DNA from: Nocardioides campestrisoli
GTDB taxonomy: Bacteria > Actinomycetota > Actinomycetes > Propionibacteriales > Nocardioidaceae
Length of the DNA stretch: 64,000 nt
Assembly: GCF_013624435.2 (NCBI RefSeq)
Contig: NZ_CP061768.1
Location: 620,001 to 684,000 of the forward strand
Direction: 5' to 3'
Each line of letters starts with the position of its first letter. Within the stretch, counting starts at the first letter, position 1. Positions 8,244 through 16,521 of the stretch are shown piece by piece. The position numbers and the translations under genes are program-made. The notes under the pieces are model-generated. The model made no database searches and was not told where the DNA came from. It saw nothing but the letters and a program-made list of their open reading frames with translations.

Positions 8244-8259
8244 TCGTACATACGTTCGA
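8244..8259 (-). promoter_or_regulatory. Candidate LexA (SOS) box upstream of the HNH gene
   Basis: TCGTAC-ATAC-GTTCGA matches the actinobacterial SOS consensus TCGAAC-N4-GTTCGA at 11 of 12 fixed positions. It lies in the divergent region between the HNH gene (start 8091) and the GDPD gene (start 8379). The DUF222/HNH target fits known LexA-controlled 13E12 genes. Confidence 0.6.
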
Positions 8260-8378
8260 ACGACACCACAAGAGCGGGAGGAGGAACAAAAGAGGGAACG
8301 AGTCGGCGCATTCGCCTGCCGCTCCGGCCTCCCGGCTGCCAGACTGCCGGGGTCCCACATCGTCCCCTGGAGGTCCCG

Positions 8379-9893
8379 TTGTCCCGTCGTACGCCACTCG
8401 TGGGTGCCGTCTCCGTCCTGCTCCTGGCCCCGGTCGCGTACGGCGTCCCCGCCGCCGCCCAGCCCGACGCGCCCTCGGCCGCCCAGCCGACTGCGGCCCC
8501 GGCCGGTGCCGCTGCCCGGGGTGCGGGCTCCGCGCTGCTGCGCGCCTCTGAGCGCAACGTGATCCCCGGCGAGCAGGTCTCGCTGAGCGCGAAGGTGAAG
8601 AAGAAGTCGGTCAAGCGGCTGAGCCCCAAGGAGCGCCGCAAGGCCAAGGTCGTCCTGCAGCGCCGGGCCGGCAAGGCGTGGCGCAAGGTGGGCACCGCCA
8701 AGCTCAAGCGGGCGCTGAAGAAGAAGGTCTCGTTCTCCTACACCGCGCCCACCGACGCGTCGGACACGATCCGGATGCGCACCGTGGTCAAGGCCGGCAA
8801 GCGCCAGGTCAAGGTGGCCAAGCTCAAGGTGCCGGTGGTCGCCCAGCAGCTCACCGCCGCGACCGGCGCGCTGGTCACCAGTGCACCGCTGGAGTTCGCG
8901 ACCTCGCTCACCCCGGCCCGCACGAGCCGTGAGCTGAGCGTGCAGGTCTACAAGGACGGCGCCTGGGCGCCGCTCGTCTCGGGTGCCGCCGACTCCGCCG
9001 GGAACGCCGCGCTGGGCGGCCAGGCCGAGGGCTACCCGGCCTGGTACCGGGTGAGCGCCGCCGAGTTCAACGGCGCTCCCGCGATGGCCACCGAGCCGGT
9101 GCGGACCACGCTCGACAAGGTGCCGGGCCTGATCGCGCACCGCGCCGGCGCCGGTACCGCGCCGGAGCAGACGCTCGCCGCGGTCCGCCAGGCGCTCGCC
9201 GCCGGCGTCCCGTCGATGGAGGTCGACGTCCAGCTGACCAAGGACCGTCAGCCGGTGATCCTGCACGACGCGACCCTGGCGCGGACCACCAACGTCGAGG
9301 AGGTCTTCCCGGACCGGGCGCCGTGGAACCTCGCCGACTTCACCCTGGCCGAGGTGCGGACGCTGGACGCCGGGTCGTGGTTCGGTCCCGGGTTCACCGG
9401 GCAGCGGGTCCCCACCCTCGACGAGCTGCTCACCGCGATCGGCGGGCGCGCCCACCTGGTGCTCGAGGTGAAGGCGCCCGAGCTGCCCGGCAACGACCAG
9501 GTCGACGAGGTGCTGGCCGAGCAGCTCGCCACCAGCCAGCTGGGTCAGGTCGCGGCCGCCGGCAAGCTGACGGTGTCGTCCTTCAACGCCGGCTGGCTGG
9601 AGAGCTTCGCCGTCGCCCACCCGGACGTGCCGGTCGGGGTCCTGAGCTTCGGCGCGCCCTCGGCCGCCCAGCTCGACGTGTGGCGGGGATGGGCCGAGCA
9701 GATCCATCCGAACTTCGCGCTCTCCCAGCGCGCGCAGCTCGCCGACGCGCGCAACCGCGGGCTGACCAGCAGCGTGTGGACGGTCAACACGGTCGCGCAG
9801 TTCCGCGCCGCCGTGGCGCTCGGCCCGGACCGGATCATCACCGACTTCCCGGCCCGGCTGGCGGAGGTGCTCGACCCGCCCCGTCCCTCCTGA
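8379..9893 (+). CDS. Secreted glycerophosphodiester phosphodiesterase with N-terminal Ig-like region
   Basis: 504 residues, TTG start with GGAGG eight bases upstream. A signal peptide (LVGAVSVLLLAPVAYGVPAAAQ) is followed by a Lys-rich Ig-like region (~50-240) and the GDPD TIM-barrel from about residue 250. Catalytic features are His254 in LIAHRAGAG, the metal ligands in MEVDVQLTKD and His in VILHDATLARTTN, with VLEVKAPE further on. The enzyme hydrolyses glycerophosphodiesters outside the cell, releasing an alcohol and glycerol-3-phosphate. The Ig-like region may bind envelope polymers. A strong hairpin follows. The substrate is not visible from sequence. Confidence 0.88.
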   Translation: MSRRTPLVGAVSVLLLAPVAYGVPAAAQPDAPSAAQPTAAPAGAAARGAGSALLRASERNVIPGEQVSLSAKVKKKSVKRLSPKERRKAKVVLQRRAGKAWRKVGTAKLKRALKKKVSFSYTAPTDASDTIRMRTVVKAGKRQVKVAKLKVPVVAQQLTAATGALVTSAPLEFATSLTPARTSRELSVQVYKDGAWAPLVSGAADSAGNAALGGQAEGYPAWYRVSAAEFNGAPAMATEPVRTTLDKVPGLIAHRAGAGTAPEQTLAAVRQALAAGVPSMEVDVQLTKDRQPVILHDATLARTTNVEEVFPDRAPWNLADFTLAEVRTLDAGSWFGPGFTGQRVPTLDELLTAIGGRAHLVLEVKAPELPGNDQVDEVLAEQLATSQLGQVAAAGKLTVSSFNAGWLESFAVAHPDVPVGVLSFGAPSAAQLDVWRGWAEQIHPNFALSQRAQLADARNRGLTSSVWTVNTVAQFRAAVALGPDRIITDFPARLAEVLDPPRPS

Positions 9894-9908
9894 GGCCCGG
9901 AGCTCGCG

Positions 9909-9946
9909 CACAGGCTCGCGGACTCGTGAAGGTCCGCGAGCCTGTG
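9909..9946 (+). terminator. 15-bp perfect hairpin after the GDPD gene
   Basis: CACAGGCTCGCGGAC (9909-9923) pairs perfectly with 9932-9946 across an 8-base loop, directly after the GDPD stop. Confidence 0.8.
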
Positions 9947-9990
9947 GATGACGCGCCGCTGCGGAGGGCATGAGCCGCTAGACATCTCCC

Positions 9991-10398
9991 ATGGGGACTC
10001 GGGGGAGTGCAGACGGGCCGGCCGGCGTCGTGGTGAGTCAGGACGCGGTCGTCGGTGAGCTGCGCGACTGGCAGCGTGTGGTCGAGCTGATGGCCGACAC
10101 CGAACGCGACTTCGAGCGGGTGAGGGCGGCGGTCCTGCCGACCGCCGTCCAGCCCAAGGGCAGCGCCTTCGCCGTGGCGTGGGCGCGCTACGCCAGCGAG
10201 TCGGCGGCCCGGGCGGGTGAGGTCGTCGGGGCCCACGAGGAGACGCTGCGCGACTTCGACGTCACCGACGGCCGCGCCGCCGAGCAGCTCGGCGGCTTCA
10301 TGGTCGCGTGCGCCGTCGACCCGCAGCCGGTCCCCGGCCCCGAGGCCAGGTCCTCGACCGGATCGGGCCTGGCCTCCCGACTGGGGCCGCTGCCGTGA
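9991..10398 (+). CDS. WXG100/ESAT-6-like helical protein (module A)
   Basis: 135 residues, mostly helical, with no signal peptide. Its centre (FAVAWARYASESAARAGEVVGAH) corresponds in position and pattern to the W-x-Y helix of the 101-residue protein at 16216 (FLTAWSGYAGESREIAAGF). Each of these small proteins overlaps the start of a larger partner with the same four-base GTGA junction. WXG100-type proteins are type VII secretion partners or substrates, but no ESX machinery gene is in this window, so secretion is not established. GTG 10030 or 10033 are alternative starts. Confidence 0.6.
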   Translation: MGTRGSADGPAGVVVSQDAVVGELRDWQRVVELMADTERDFERVRAAVLPTAVQPKGSAFAVAWARYASESAARAGEVVGAHEETLRDFDVTDGRAAEQLGGFMVACAVDPQPVPGPEARSSTGSGLASRLGPLP

Positions 10399-11249
10399 GC
10401 GAGACCGTGACGATCACCCTGCCGGCCTCCGAGCCCGCGGTCCTGTTCAAGCCCGAGGGCGACCCGGTGGGCATCGACGCGCTGGCCGCGGTGGTGCTGG
10501 AGGCCGCGGGGCGCTTCGACGAGTACTCCGACGAGTCCCAGCAGTTCCACCGGATGCGCGGCTGGACCGGGCAGAGCAACGAGCAGTACGTCGAGCGGGC
10601 ACGGCGTACGGCGGTGATGGCCGGCCGGATGCGCAACACGCTCAAGCGCACCGGCCGGGTGCTGGTCGCGGGCGCCGACCGGCTGCGCCACCACCAGCGT
10701 CGCTACGAGGAGCACGTGGAGCGCAAGCAGGGTCTCGACCGAGACCTCGAGGCGCTGCGGACGGAGCTCGACGCCGCGACGGACCTGACGCCGGCGCAGG
10801 TCGACGCGCTCCGGCAGCGGGCCGCCGAGCTGACCCGGGCCTACGCGATCCTGGTCGACGACGACCGGGCGCTGGCCGAGCGGGTCCACAGCAACGAGGA
10901 GCTGCTGGCCGACACGCTCGACTCGGCCACCTCGCGCGACGACGTGACCGCGACCGACGGTGGCCGTCCCGAGATCGCCCAGCGGGCGATGCAGCACCCG
11001 GGCTCCCCGCTGGGTGGGGGGAGCTCGCCGGCCGAGGTGCGGCAGTGGTGGCGGGGCCTGTCCGCCGACGAGCGGCGTGCGGTCGTGGCGTCGTACTCGA
11101 CGGTGGTCGCCGAGGCCGAGGGCGTCCCGCCGGAGGTGCGGGAGCGGGCGGAGAGGATCAGGGACGAGGAGGTCGCCACCCGGCTGGGGGCCAAGCGCGC
11201 CGACGGCACGATCACCCGGCGGGAGACCGACCGGCTCGCCCGGGCGTAG
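10395..11249 (+). CDS. N-terminal homologue of DUF1023 effector, hydrolase domain absent (module A)
   Basis: 284 residues, GTG start overlapping the previous stop (GTGA). It aligns through its length with the first ~280 residues of the protein at 16518: MSETVTITLP/MTVTIPVP, an EEFGD/DEYSD region, a central coiled coil, SSPAEVRQWWRGLSADERRAVV/SSPEQVADWWADLDDAAREAV, and LGAKRADGTI/LGAKEEDGTI. It then stops, and the alpha/beta hydrolase domain of the longer protein is missing. It may be a truncated paralogue or a dedicated chaperone-like partner. A terminator follows directly, so the short form looks settled and not a sequencing break. Confidence 0.65.
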   Translation: MSETVTITLPASEPAVLFKPEGDPVGIDALAAVVLEAAGRFDEYSDESQQFHRMRGWTGQSNEQYVERARRTAVMAGRMRNTLKRTGRVLVAGADRLRHHQRRYEEHVERKQGLDRDLEALRTELDAATDLTPAQVDALRQRAAELTRAYAILVDDDRALAERVHSNEELLADTLDSATSRDDVTATDGGRPEIAQRAMQHPGSPLGGGSSPAEVRQWWRGLSADERRAVVASYSTVVAEAEGVPPEVRERAERIRDEEVATRLGAKRADGTITRRETDRLARA

Positions 11250-11267
11250 GCGCCCGGTTCCCGGACG

Positions 11268-11308
11268 CACACCGCCCCCGGGTGCCGAGGGCAGCCGGGG
11301 GCGGTGTG
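11268..11308. terminator. Bidirectional terminator between convergent genes
   Basis: CACACCGCCCCCGG (11268-11281) pairs with CCGGGGGCGGTGTG (11295-11308). It lies between module A on + and the surface protein on -, so it can serve both. Confidence 0.8.
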
Positions 11309-11332
11309 GTCAGGACCTGGACGGTCCGGTGG

Positions 11333-13474
11333 TCAGGCGCAGGTGGTGCCGCCCGAGGTGCACCGCTGGACCACGGTGAACGCAGCCTTGCCTGCGCGAC
11401 GCGCGGTCGCGCCGGTCACGGTCACGGTGCGCGGGCCCCAGGTCTGGCCGACCTGGAAGGTCGTCTGGAAGCGACCCTTGCCGTTCGCGAAGCCGCGGGC
11501 CACGACCTTCCCGCGGTAGCGGACGGTGGCGCGCTCACCCGGCAGCAGCCGGCTGCTGACGGTGACCTCGTCGGAGGCGCGCACGCGCTCCGCCGAGACC
11601 CGGACCGGCAGCCGCTTGGGAACCGCGACGTGCAGGGTGGTGGCGCCGATCCGACCGACGACCCGGCCGCGGATCTTCACGGTGACCTTCTCCCCGCGCG
11701 CGGCGGGCACGGCGACCTGGGTGCGGATCTTGCCGTTCTTGCTGGCGTAGCCGCGGGCGACGACCTTGCCGGCGATCCGCACGGTGTAGCGCTCCCCGGG
11801 GCGGAGTCCGCGGGCGGTGACGACGGGCTTGGAGCCCGGCGCCACGATCTTCTGCGGGGTGCGGACCGCGATGGTCCGACGGGGCAGCACCTGCACGGTG
11901 ACGCTCTCGGTGGCCTCGCCACCGCCGTTGGCCGCCCGGAGGGTGAAGGTCGTCGCGCCGATCTCGGTGACCCGCACGGTGCGGGAGCCGGTGGCCGCCA
12001 CGGGACCGCTCCAGGCGCCCTCGCGGGCGAGGATGTCGACCCCGGTGCTGGTCCAGGACAGCTTCACCCTGCCGCCGACGCGAGCCTTGGGCTTCGCGCT
12101 GGTCAGGGTGACCGTGGGGGCAGCGACGGGCGCCGGAGCCGTCGGGGTCGGGCTCGCGGTCGGCGTCGGAGTCGGCGTCGGGGTCGGGGTCGGGGTCGGG
12201 GTCGCGGGTGCGGTCACGACGAGGCGCGAGGTCCCGACCCGGTTCTTCAAGGCGCCCGCGGTGGTCACCGCGGCGGCGTTCAGCTCGTGGGTGCCGACCT
12301 CGCCGCGCACCGGGACGGTGACCACACAGTTGGCCGCTGCGGGCGCCGAGCCCCCGGTGAGGACCACGCGGGAGCCGGTGGTCGTCACGGTGCCGCCGCA
12401 GGCGTTCGTGGCGTCACCGGTGGTGCGCAGCCCGGCGGGCAGGTCGAGGGTGAGACCGAGGTCGTCGGCGCTGGTGAGCAGCGTGTTCTCGATCGACAGG
12501 TTGATCGCGGCGTCCTCGTCCGGAGTGGCCTCGGAGCGGTCGAAGCGGGCGTCGAGGTTGGTGCCCTGGAAGGCGACCACGTGCTGCAGGGCGGCCCGCT
12601 GGGTGCCGGGCGCGGTGCCGAGGTTCCACTGCATCATCAGGCCGGCGTCGTGCCGCCCGGCCTCCGCAGCGAAGCCGATGTCCCCGCCCGCGACGACCGT
12701 CTGGTACGGCGCGGAGAAGCTCGCGGCCCGGGCGCCGTCGAACGGCTTGGAGCCGGGGACCTCGCGGTAGCCGATGAAGATGCCGGAGCTCGGGTTCAGC
12801 GAGATGGCCGTCCGGACCGGCTCGGTGAGCATGATCCCGTACCCGAGGTCCGACCCGCCCGGGGCCGCGTCACCACCCAGGTAGAACTTCACCGGCGCGG
12901 CGTTGCCCTCCGGGATGGTGAACTCGTAGGAGTCGGTGATGAAGGAGTTGGGGTAGGTGTAGGAGAGCGTCCGGACGACGACGTACTCGAGGCCGCCGAC
13001 CGAAGCGGTGTAGCGCACCGTCGCCGAGCTGTCGCCGCCGGCGGGCGCGACCGAGCCGTCGGTCAGAGGCGCCAGTGCCGCGGTGTCGCCGCGGTGGGCG
13101 GTCACCTGCACGGAAGTCCAGCGGTCGTCGTTCATAGCGGACGGCCCGGCGCCCGAGCCGACGAGCAGGCCGCCGATGTTGAGCATGGGCGCACCGGCGG
13201 TGCAGCACCACTGCCGGGTGCGGGCGAACCACGGGTCGTCCTGGCCGTCCGTTCCCGTCTGGGTCAGATCGGAGACGTTGTTGACGACGAACCGGAGCCC
13301 GTCGCTCCCGTCGGCCTGGGCGCCGCCGTTCGGGTTGAGGACGATGCTGGTGGCGGGGGCCGGGTCCGCGGGGTCGGCAACAGCCGTACCCGTGGTGACC
13401 GCGCCGAGCGCGGAGGCGGTGAGGGCGAGGCCGGCCAGTGCGGCCGCCGTCCTCCTGAGGGCATGCAGGGGCAT
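11333..13474 (-). CDS. Large secreted surface protein with PT-repeat spacer and Ig-like repeats
   Basis: 713 residues from ATG 13474; an open frame extends upstream but lacks a signal peptide there. The signal peptide is LRRTAAALAGLALTASALGA. Residues ~35-330 form a beta-rich domain of unknown family (QWCCTAGAPMLNIGG). A DUF11-like region with a Cys pair follows (~330-420), then a Thr-Pro repeat spacer, a PKD/Ig-like domain, and two related Ig-like repeats sharing PGERYTVRIAGKVVARGYAS and PGERATVRYRGKVVARGFAN. No sortase motif or membrane anchor ends the protein (VVQRCTSGGTTCA). An adhesive or wall-associated role is plausible but not shown. Confidence 0.75.
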   Translation of the reverse strand: MPLHALRRTAAALAGLALTASALGAVTTGTAVADPADPAPATSIVLNPNGGAQADGSDGLRFVVNNVSDLTQTGTDGQDDPWFARTRQWCCTAGAPMLNIGGLLVGSGAGPSAMNDDRWTSVQVTAHRGDTAALAPLTDGSVAPAGGDSSATVRYTASVGGLEYVVVRTLSYTYPNSFITDSYEFTIPEGNAAPVKFYLGGDAAPGGSDLGYGIMLTEPVRTAISLNPSSGIFIGYREVPGSKPFDGARAASFSAPYQTVVAGGDIGFAAEAGRHDAGLMMQWNLGTAPGTQRAALQHVVAFQGTNLDARFDRSEATPDEDAAINLSIENTLLTSADDLGLTLDLPAGLRTTGDATNACGGTVTTTGSRVVLTGGSAPAAANCVVTVPVRGEVGTHELNAAAVTTAGALKNRVGTSRLVVTAPATPTPTPTPTPTPTPTASPTPTAPAPVAAPTVTLTSAKPKARVGGRVKLSWTSTGVDILAREGAWSGPVAATGSRTVRVTEIGATTFTLRAANGGGEATESVTVQVLPRRTIAVRTPQKIVAPGSKPVVTARGLRPGERYTVRIAGKVVARGYASKNGKIRTQVAVPAARGEKVTVKIRGRVVGRIGATTLHVAVPKRLPVRVSAERVRASDEVTVSSRLLPGERATVRYRGKVVARGFANGKGRFQTTFQVGQTWGPRTVTVTGATARRAGKAAFTVVQRCTSGGTTCA
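12140..12207 (-). repeat. Thr-Pro coding hexanucleotide repeat
   Basis: About eleven GTCGGx hexamer units on the + strand encode a (PT)n/(PTPTAS) spacer in the surface protein. The last units are identical GGGGTC repeats and could change length by slippage in steps that keep the frame. Confidence 0.8.
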
Positions 13475-13691
13475 GGTGCTGTCCTTGGGGAGGGCGCACC
13501 ACTGCGTCCTGGCGTGCGCGGGGGGGTGAGGGAGTACGACGGGCGTCCGGGGGAAGGACGCGGGTGCCCAGGCGCACCACGACATGCCGCGTCAGCACGG
13601 TAATGCCACCGATGCGGCGGTGATCGGGAAATCGCCAACTCCGCGGCCGGGGACGATCCGGCAGGAGACGCCGCCCCAGGCCGGGGGAGGC
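13475..13691. other. Spacer between surface protein and sulfatase genes
   Basis: 217 bases upstream of the surface-protein start on its strand. It should hold that gene's promoter, but I see no clear -10 box, RNA gene or further ORF. Confidence 0.4.
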
Positions 13692-15251
13692 TCAGCGCGG
13701 GCCGGGCACCTTGCCGAAGGTCCGGTTGCAGTTGTCGCCGGCGCACCGCATCAGCTTGTTCGTCCGGCGGTCGAGCTCGGCCGCCGTACGCCGGTACTTC
13801 GGCGCGCGGGCGACGTTGCGCATCTCCCACGGGTCGCGGGCGCGGTCGAAGAGCATCCGGTCGCCGTTGTTGACGTCGCGGGCGTAGGTGTAGCGCTCGG
13901 TGCGCACGCCGCGCAGCGCCCAGCCCTTCCAGCGCAGGTTGCGGTGCTTGCGCGGCTGGTACTTGTCGCCGGTCTGGATCAGCGTGGTGTCGCGCCAGGG
14001 CTGCTTGCCGCCGAGCAGGGTGCGCTTGAAGGAGGCGCCGTCGACGTCGAGCCGCGGCTTGACCCCGCCGAGGTCGGCGATGGTGGCGACCAGGTCGACG
14101 AGGGTCACCGGCAGGTCGGAGGTCTTCCCGGCAGGCACGCGCGGACCGGTGAAGATCATCGGCACCCGCAGCGACTCCTGGACCAGGTTGTTCTTCTTGA
14201 ACAGCCGCCGCTCGCCGAGGCTGAACCCGTTGTCGGAGGTGAAGACGACGTAGGTGTTCTCCGCCTCGCCGGCGTCGTCGAGCTCGGCGAAGAGGCTGGC
14301 CACGCCGTCGTCGACGGACTGCAGGGAGCGCACCCGCGCCTCCCACTTCTTCTGCACCTTGCTGGTCTTGATCCGCTTCTTGACCGGGGTCTTGCGGGGC
14401 AGGCCGCCGACGACCGCGCGCTTGTAGGACTTGGCCTTGATCGGGGGCGCGACCTGGTCGATCTTGAAGCCGGCGTGCCGCTTGGCCGGCGGCGCCTCGG
14501 TGAGGCCCTGGGGGCCGTACTGCTGGCGCTCGTGCGGGGCGATGTGGTTGGAGAAGAGCAGGAAGGGCCGGTCGGCGGCGGCCATCGCGCGCACCGCGCT
14601 GTTGGTCTTCTCGGTGATCCGGTCGGTCACGTAGTCGTCGCGCCACTCCTCGTTGCCGAAGAAGCGGAACCGGTAGTAGTCGGTGGGGTTGCCGGTGATC
14701 GGCTCCCACACGTGCCACCCGGGGTCGCGGGGGCTGTCGTGCTCGTAGCCGTTGGCGTGCTTGCCGATGAAGCCGGTGTTGTAGCCCTGCCTGGCGAACC
14801 AGGTGCCGATCGTGTTGGCGGTCTTGATCCGCGAGTAGCCGCCGTACTTCGACTCGTTGTGCCGTACGCCGTTGTTCTGGGCGTACTGCCCGGTGAGCAG
14901 CTCGGCGCGGGCCGGGCAGCACAGCGGGTGCGGGGAGACGGCGTCGGTGAAGTCCAGGCCGCGCTCGCGCATCAGCGCCTGCGTCTTCGGCATCTGCTCG
15001 AGCTCGTCGGCGCGCATGTCGTCGGTCAGCACCATGACGATGTTCGGACGCTTGTCGCTGCCGTCGCCGGCCACCAGGCCGGAGGTGTCGGCGGTGGCGA
15101 CCTTGCTCCCGCCGTCCATCGCGACGGCGGCAGCGCCGGGGCTGGGGCGGCTGGGCTGGTCGCCCGAGTCGGCTCCGGCGCACCCTCCGGTGCCGGCGAC
15201 CAGGATCCCGGTGCAGAGGAGTGCGGTCAGTCCCCGAGCCACGTGTTGCAT
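13692..15251 (-). CDS. Type I (formylglycine) sulfatase, probable lipoprotein
   Basis: 519 residues. An N-terminal export signal ends at a TGGC lipobox-like Cys24. The sulfatase signature is CCPARAELLTG, with Cys111 the residue to be converted to formylglycine. Metal ligands are NIVMVLTDDMRADE and FTSDNGFSLGERR. It hydrolyses a sulfate ester outside the membrane; the GlcNAc-6-sulfatase-like layout suggests a sulfated glycan. No formylglycine-generating enzyme gene is in the window. A CRP-type site lies about 80 bases upstream. The lipobox is not canonical at -3, so simple secretion is possible. Confidence 0.88.
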   Translation of the reverse strand: MQHVARGLTALLCTGILVAGTGGCAGADSGDQPSRPSPGAAAVAMDGGSKVATADTSGLVAGDGSDKRPNIVMVLTDDMRADELEQMPKTQALMRERGLDFTDAVSPHPLCCPARAELLTGQYAQNNGVRHNESKYGGYSRIKTANTIGTWFARQGYNTGFIGKHANGYEHDSPRDPGWHVWEPITGNPTDYYRFRFFGNEEWRDDYVTDRITEKTNSAVRAMAAADRPFLLFSNHIAPHERQQYGPQGLTEAPPAKRHAGFKIDQVAPPIKAKSYKRAVVGGLPRKTPVKKRIKTSKVQKKWEARVRSLQSVDDGVASLFAELDDAGEAENTYVVFTSDNGFSLGERRLFKKNNLVQESLRVPMIFTGPRVPAGKTSDLPVTLVDLVATIADLGGVKPRLDVDGASFKRTLLGGKQPWRDTTLIQTGDKYQPRKHRNLRWKGWALRGVRTERYTYARDVNNGDRMLFDRARDPWEMRNVARAPKYRRTAAELDRRTNKLMRCAGDNCNRTFGKVPGPR

Positions 15252-15598
15252 GCTCGCGATCCTCTCACCGCACCGGTCGCGGGCCGCAAACCGCGATGGC
15301 CGATCCGCCGATCGCGCAGACCTGTGACCCAGGTCACAGGACGCTTCCCGTGTCTGCGGTATGCGGTGGTGCTCGCCTGCTCCCTACGGTCAACCTCCCG
15401 GGGCGCTCAGCAGCCTCGGGACGGGGGAGGGAGCAGGACATGAGGACGATCCGCAGGTGGCGCCGTACGTGGCGATGTCGCCGAAAGTATGGCGACAGGT
15501 GCCCGCACCTGGAGCGGCACTCCACGCGTCCCCGGCGTGAGGCAGAGACCCGGGAATGAGCTGGTTTGGACCAGTTCCGGACGGGGCAAGGTCCGGTC
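15252..15598. other. Divergent spacer with CRP-type site and one doubtful small ORF
   Basis: Between the sulfatase (-) and the module-B operon (+). It holds the CRP-type palindrome and, at 15440-15559, an ATG frame for 39 Arg-rich residues behind a GGGAGG-like site. The peptide has no recognisable feature and is probably chance. No RNA gene seen. Confidence 0.5.
15323..15338 (-). promoter_or_regulatory. CRP/GlxR-type site upstream of the sulfatase
   Basis: TGTGA-CCCAGG-TCACA is a perfect match to the CRP-family consensus TGTGA-N6-TCACA, extended by C and G on the outside. Centred about 80 bases upstream of the sulfatase ATG, a usual activating position. It could also act on the + strand genes. 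Confidence 0.65.
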
Positions 15599-16216
15599 GT
15601 GAGCCATCCTCTCGACGACGCGACCCGGCTGGTCGCGGACGACCCCTTCTGGTCGGTGGTCCGCCGACGGCACCCCCAGGTCGACGTGGTGATCCTGCCG
15701 GCCGAGGCCGGCCGAGCGGTGCCGACGCCCCCGGGCACGCCGGTCGCGCCCGACCCGGCGATGGTCGCCGCCCGCGAGGAGTCCGGCGTACGACGTCTGT
15801 GGGTCCGCCTCGTCGGTGACCTGGGCCCGGTGCCCGCCCGCTGGGAGGCGCGGTGGATCCCCGGCGGCGAGCCGGACCGGGTGCGCCGCGAGGTGACCCA
15901 GACCGCCGACCAGCTGCCCGAGGAGCTGGTGGGTCGCCCGTTGCGGGAGCGGCTGCTGGCGGCCGCGGATGCGTTGCGCGATCAGGGGTGGCACGTGACG
16001 CTCCCGCCCCGGGGCCTGCCGCGGGTGCTGGCCGGGCGCGCCGGTGACCGGGCGGGCGTCGAGGCCGAGGCCTGGCAGGGCCGCGAGGAGCTCCAGCTGG
16101 TCGCCGTGGAGGCGAGCCTCCGGCTGGTGCTGCGGTTCCGTGGCGTCGAGCACGCGGTGGGCGCAGACGTCGCCCGGGAGCTGGTGGCGGGGCTCGACGG
16201 GCGGGGGGTGGCCTGA
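15599..16216 (+). CDS. Uncharacterised 205-residue protein, first gene of module B
   Basis: The GTG at 15599 follows GGGGCAAGG; a TTG at 15566 would add 11 residues. Acidic, soluble, no signal peptide or membrane segment. The centre (TADQLPEELVGRPLRERLLAAADALRDQGWHVTLPPRG) looks alpha/beta and ends with an Ala/Val-rich strand-helix region. Its stop overlaps the next start (TGATG), so it is coupled to the WXG100-like gene and may be a chaperone or EspG-like partner. No family assignment is supported by what I can see. Confidence 0.6.
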   Translation: MSHPLDDATRLVADDPFWSVVRRRHPQVDVVILPAEAGRAVPTPPGTPVAPDPAMVAAREESGVRRLWVRLVGDLGPVPARWEARWIPGGEPDRVRREVTQTADQLPEELVGRPLRERLLAAADALRDQGWHVTLPPRGLPRVLAGRAGDRAGVEAEAWQGREELQLVAVEASLRLVLRFRGVEHAVGADVARELVAGLDGRGVA

Positions 16217-16521
16217 TGTCGCAGATCCAGTGGGAGAACGGCGGGGCGGGCCTGCCGGGGCGCTGGGAGGAGCTCGAGGCGCTGATGAAGGACGCCGGCC
16301 AGGAGCTGTCGGGCGCGCCGGTCGGCGGCCTGGGCTCCAGCGCCCGGGGTGCGGCTCGGTCGTTCCTCACCGCGTGGTCCGGCTACGCGGGGGAGAGCCG
16401 GGAGATCGCCGCCGGGTTCGTCACCGCCCTGCAGGCCACGGCCACCGACTTCTCCGGCACCGACCAGGGCCAGGCGCAGGACTTCAGCAACCTCGACGGC
16501 CGGCTGGGGCCGGAGCGGTGA
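16216..16521 (+). CDS. WXG100-like protein (module B)
   Basis: 101 residues, the typical WXG100 size, two predicted helices and a turn. AWSGYAGES occupies the W-x-G/W-x-Y turn region. The ATG overlaps the previous stop and the stop overlaps the next GTG, so four genes in a row are translationally coupled. It is probably the secretion partner of the DUF1023 protein that follows. No ESX machinery is encoded here. Confidence 0.65.
   Translation: MSQIQWENGGAGLPGRWEELEALMKDAGQELSGAPVGGLGSSARGAARSFLTAWSGYAGESREIAAGFVTALQATATDFSGTDQGQAQDFSNLDGRLGPER

Noticed and set aside
12140..12207. Short tandem repeats considered as a CRISPR-like array
   Set aside because: Contiguous hexamers in frame encoding a Pro-Thr spacer; no spacers and no cas genes.
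10217..13603. Very long open frame (1128 codons) on the + strand
   Set aside because: It runs antisense through the surface-protein gene and out of frame through module A. The residues are Arg/Gly/Ala-rich low-complexity translation of a GC-rich opposite strand.
15440..15559. 39-residue Arg-rich ORF as a real gene
   Set aside because: A possible ribosome site exists but composition is that of random GC-rich sequence and there is no family pattern.
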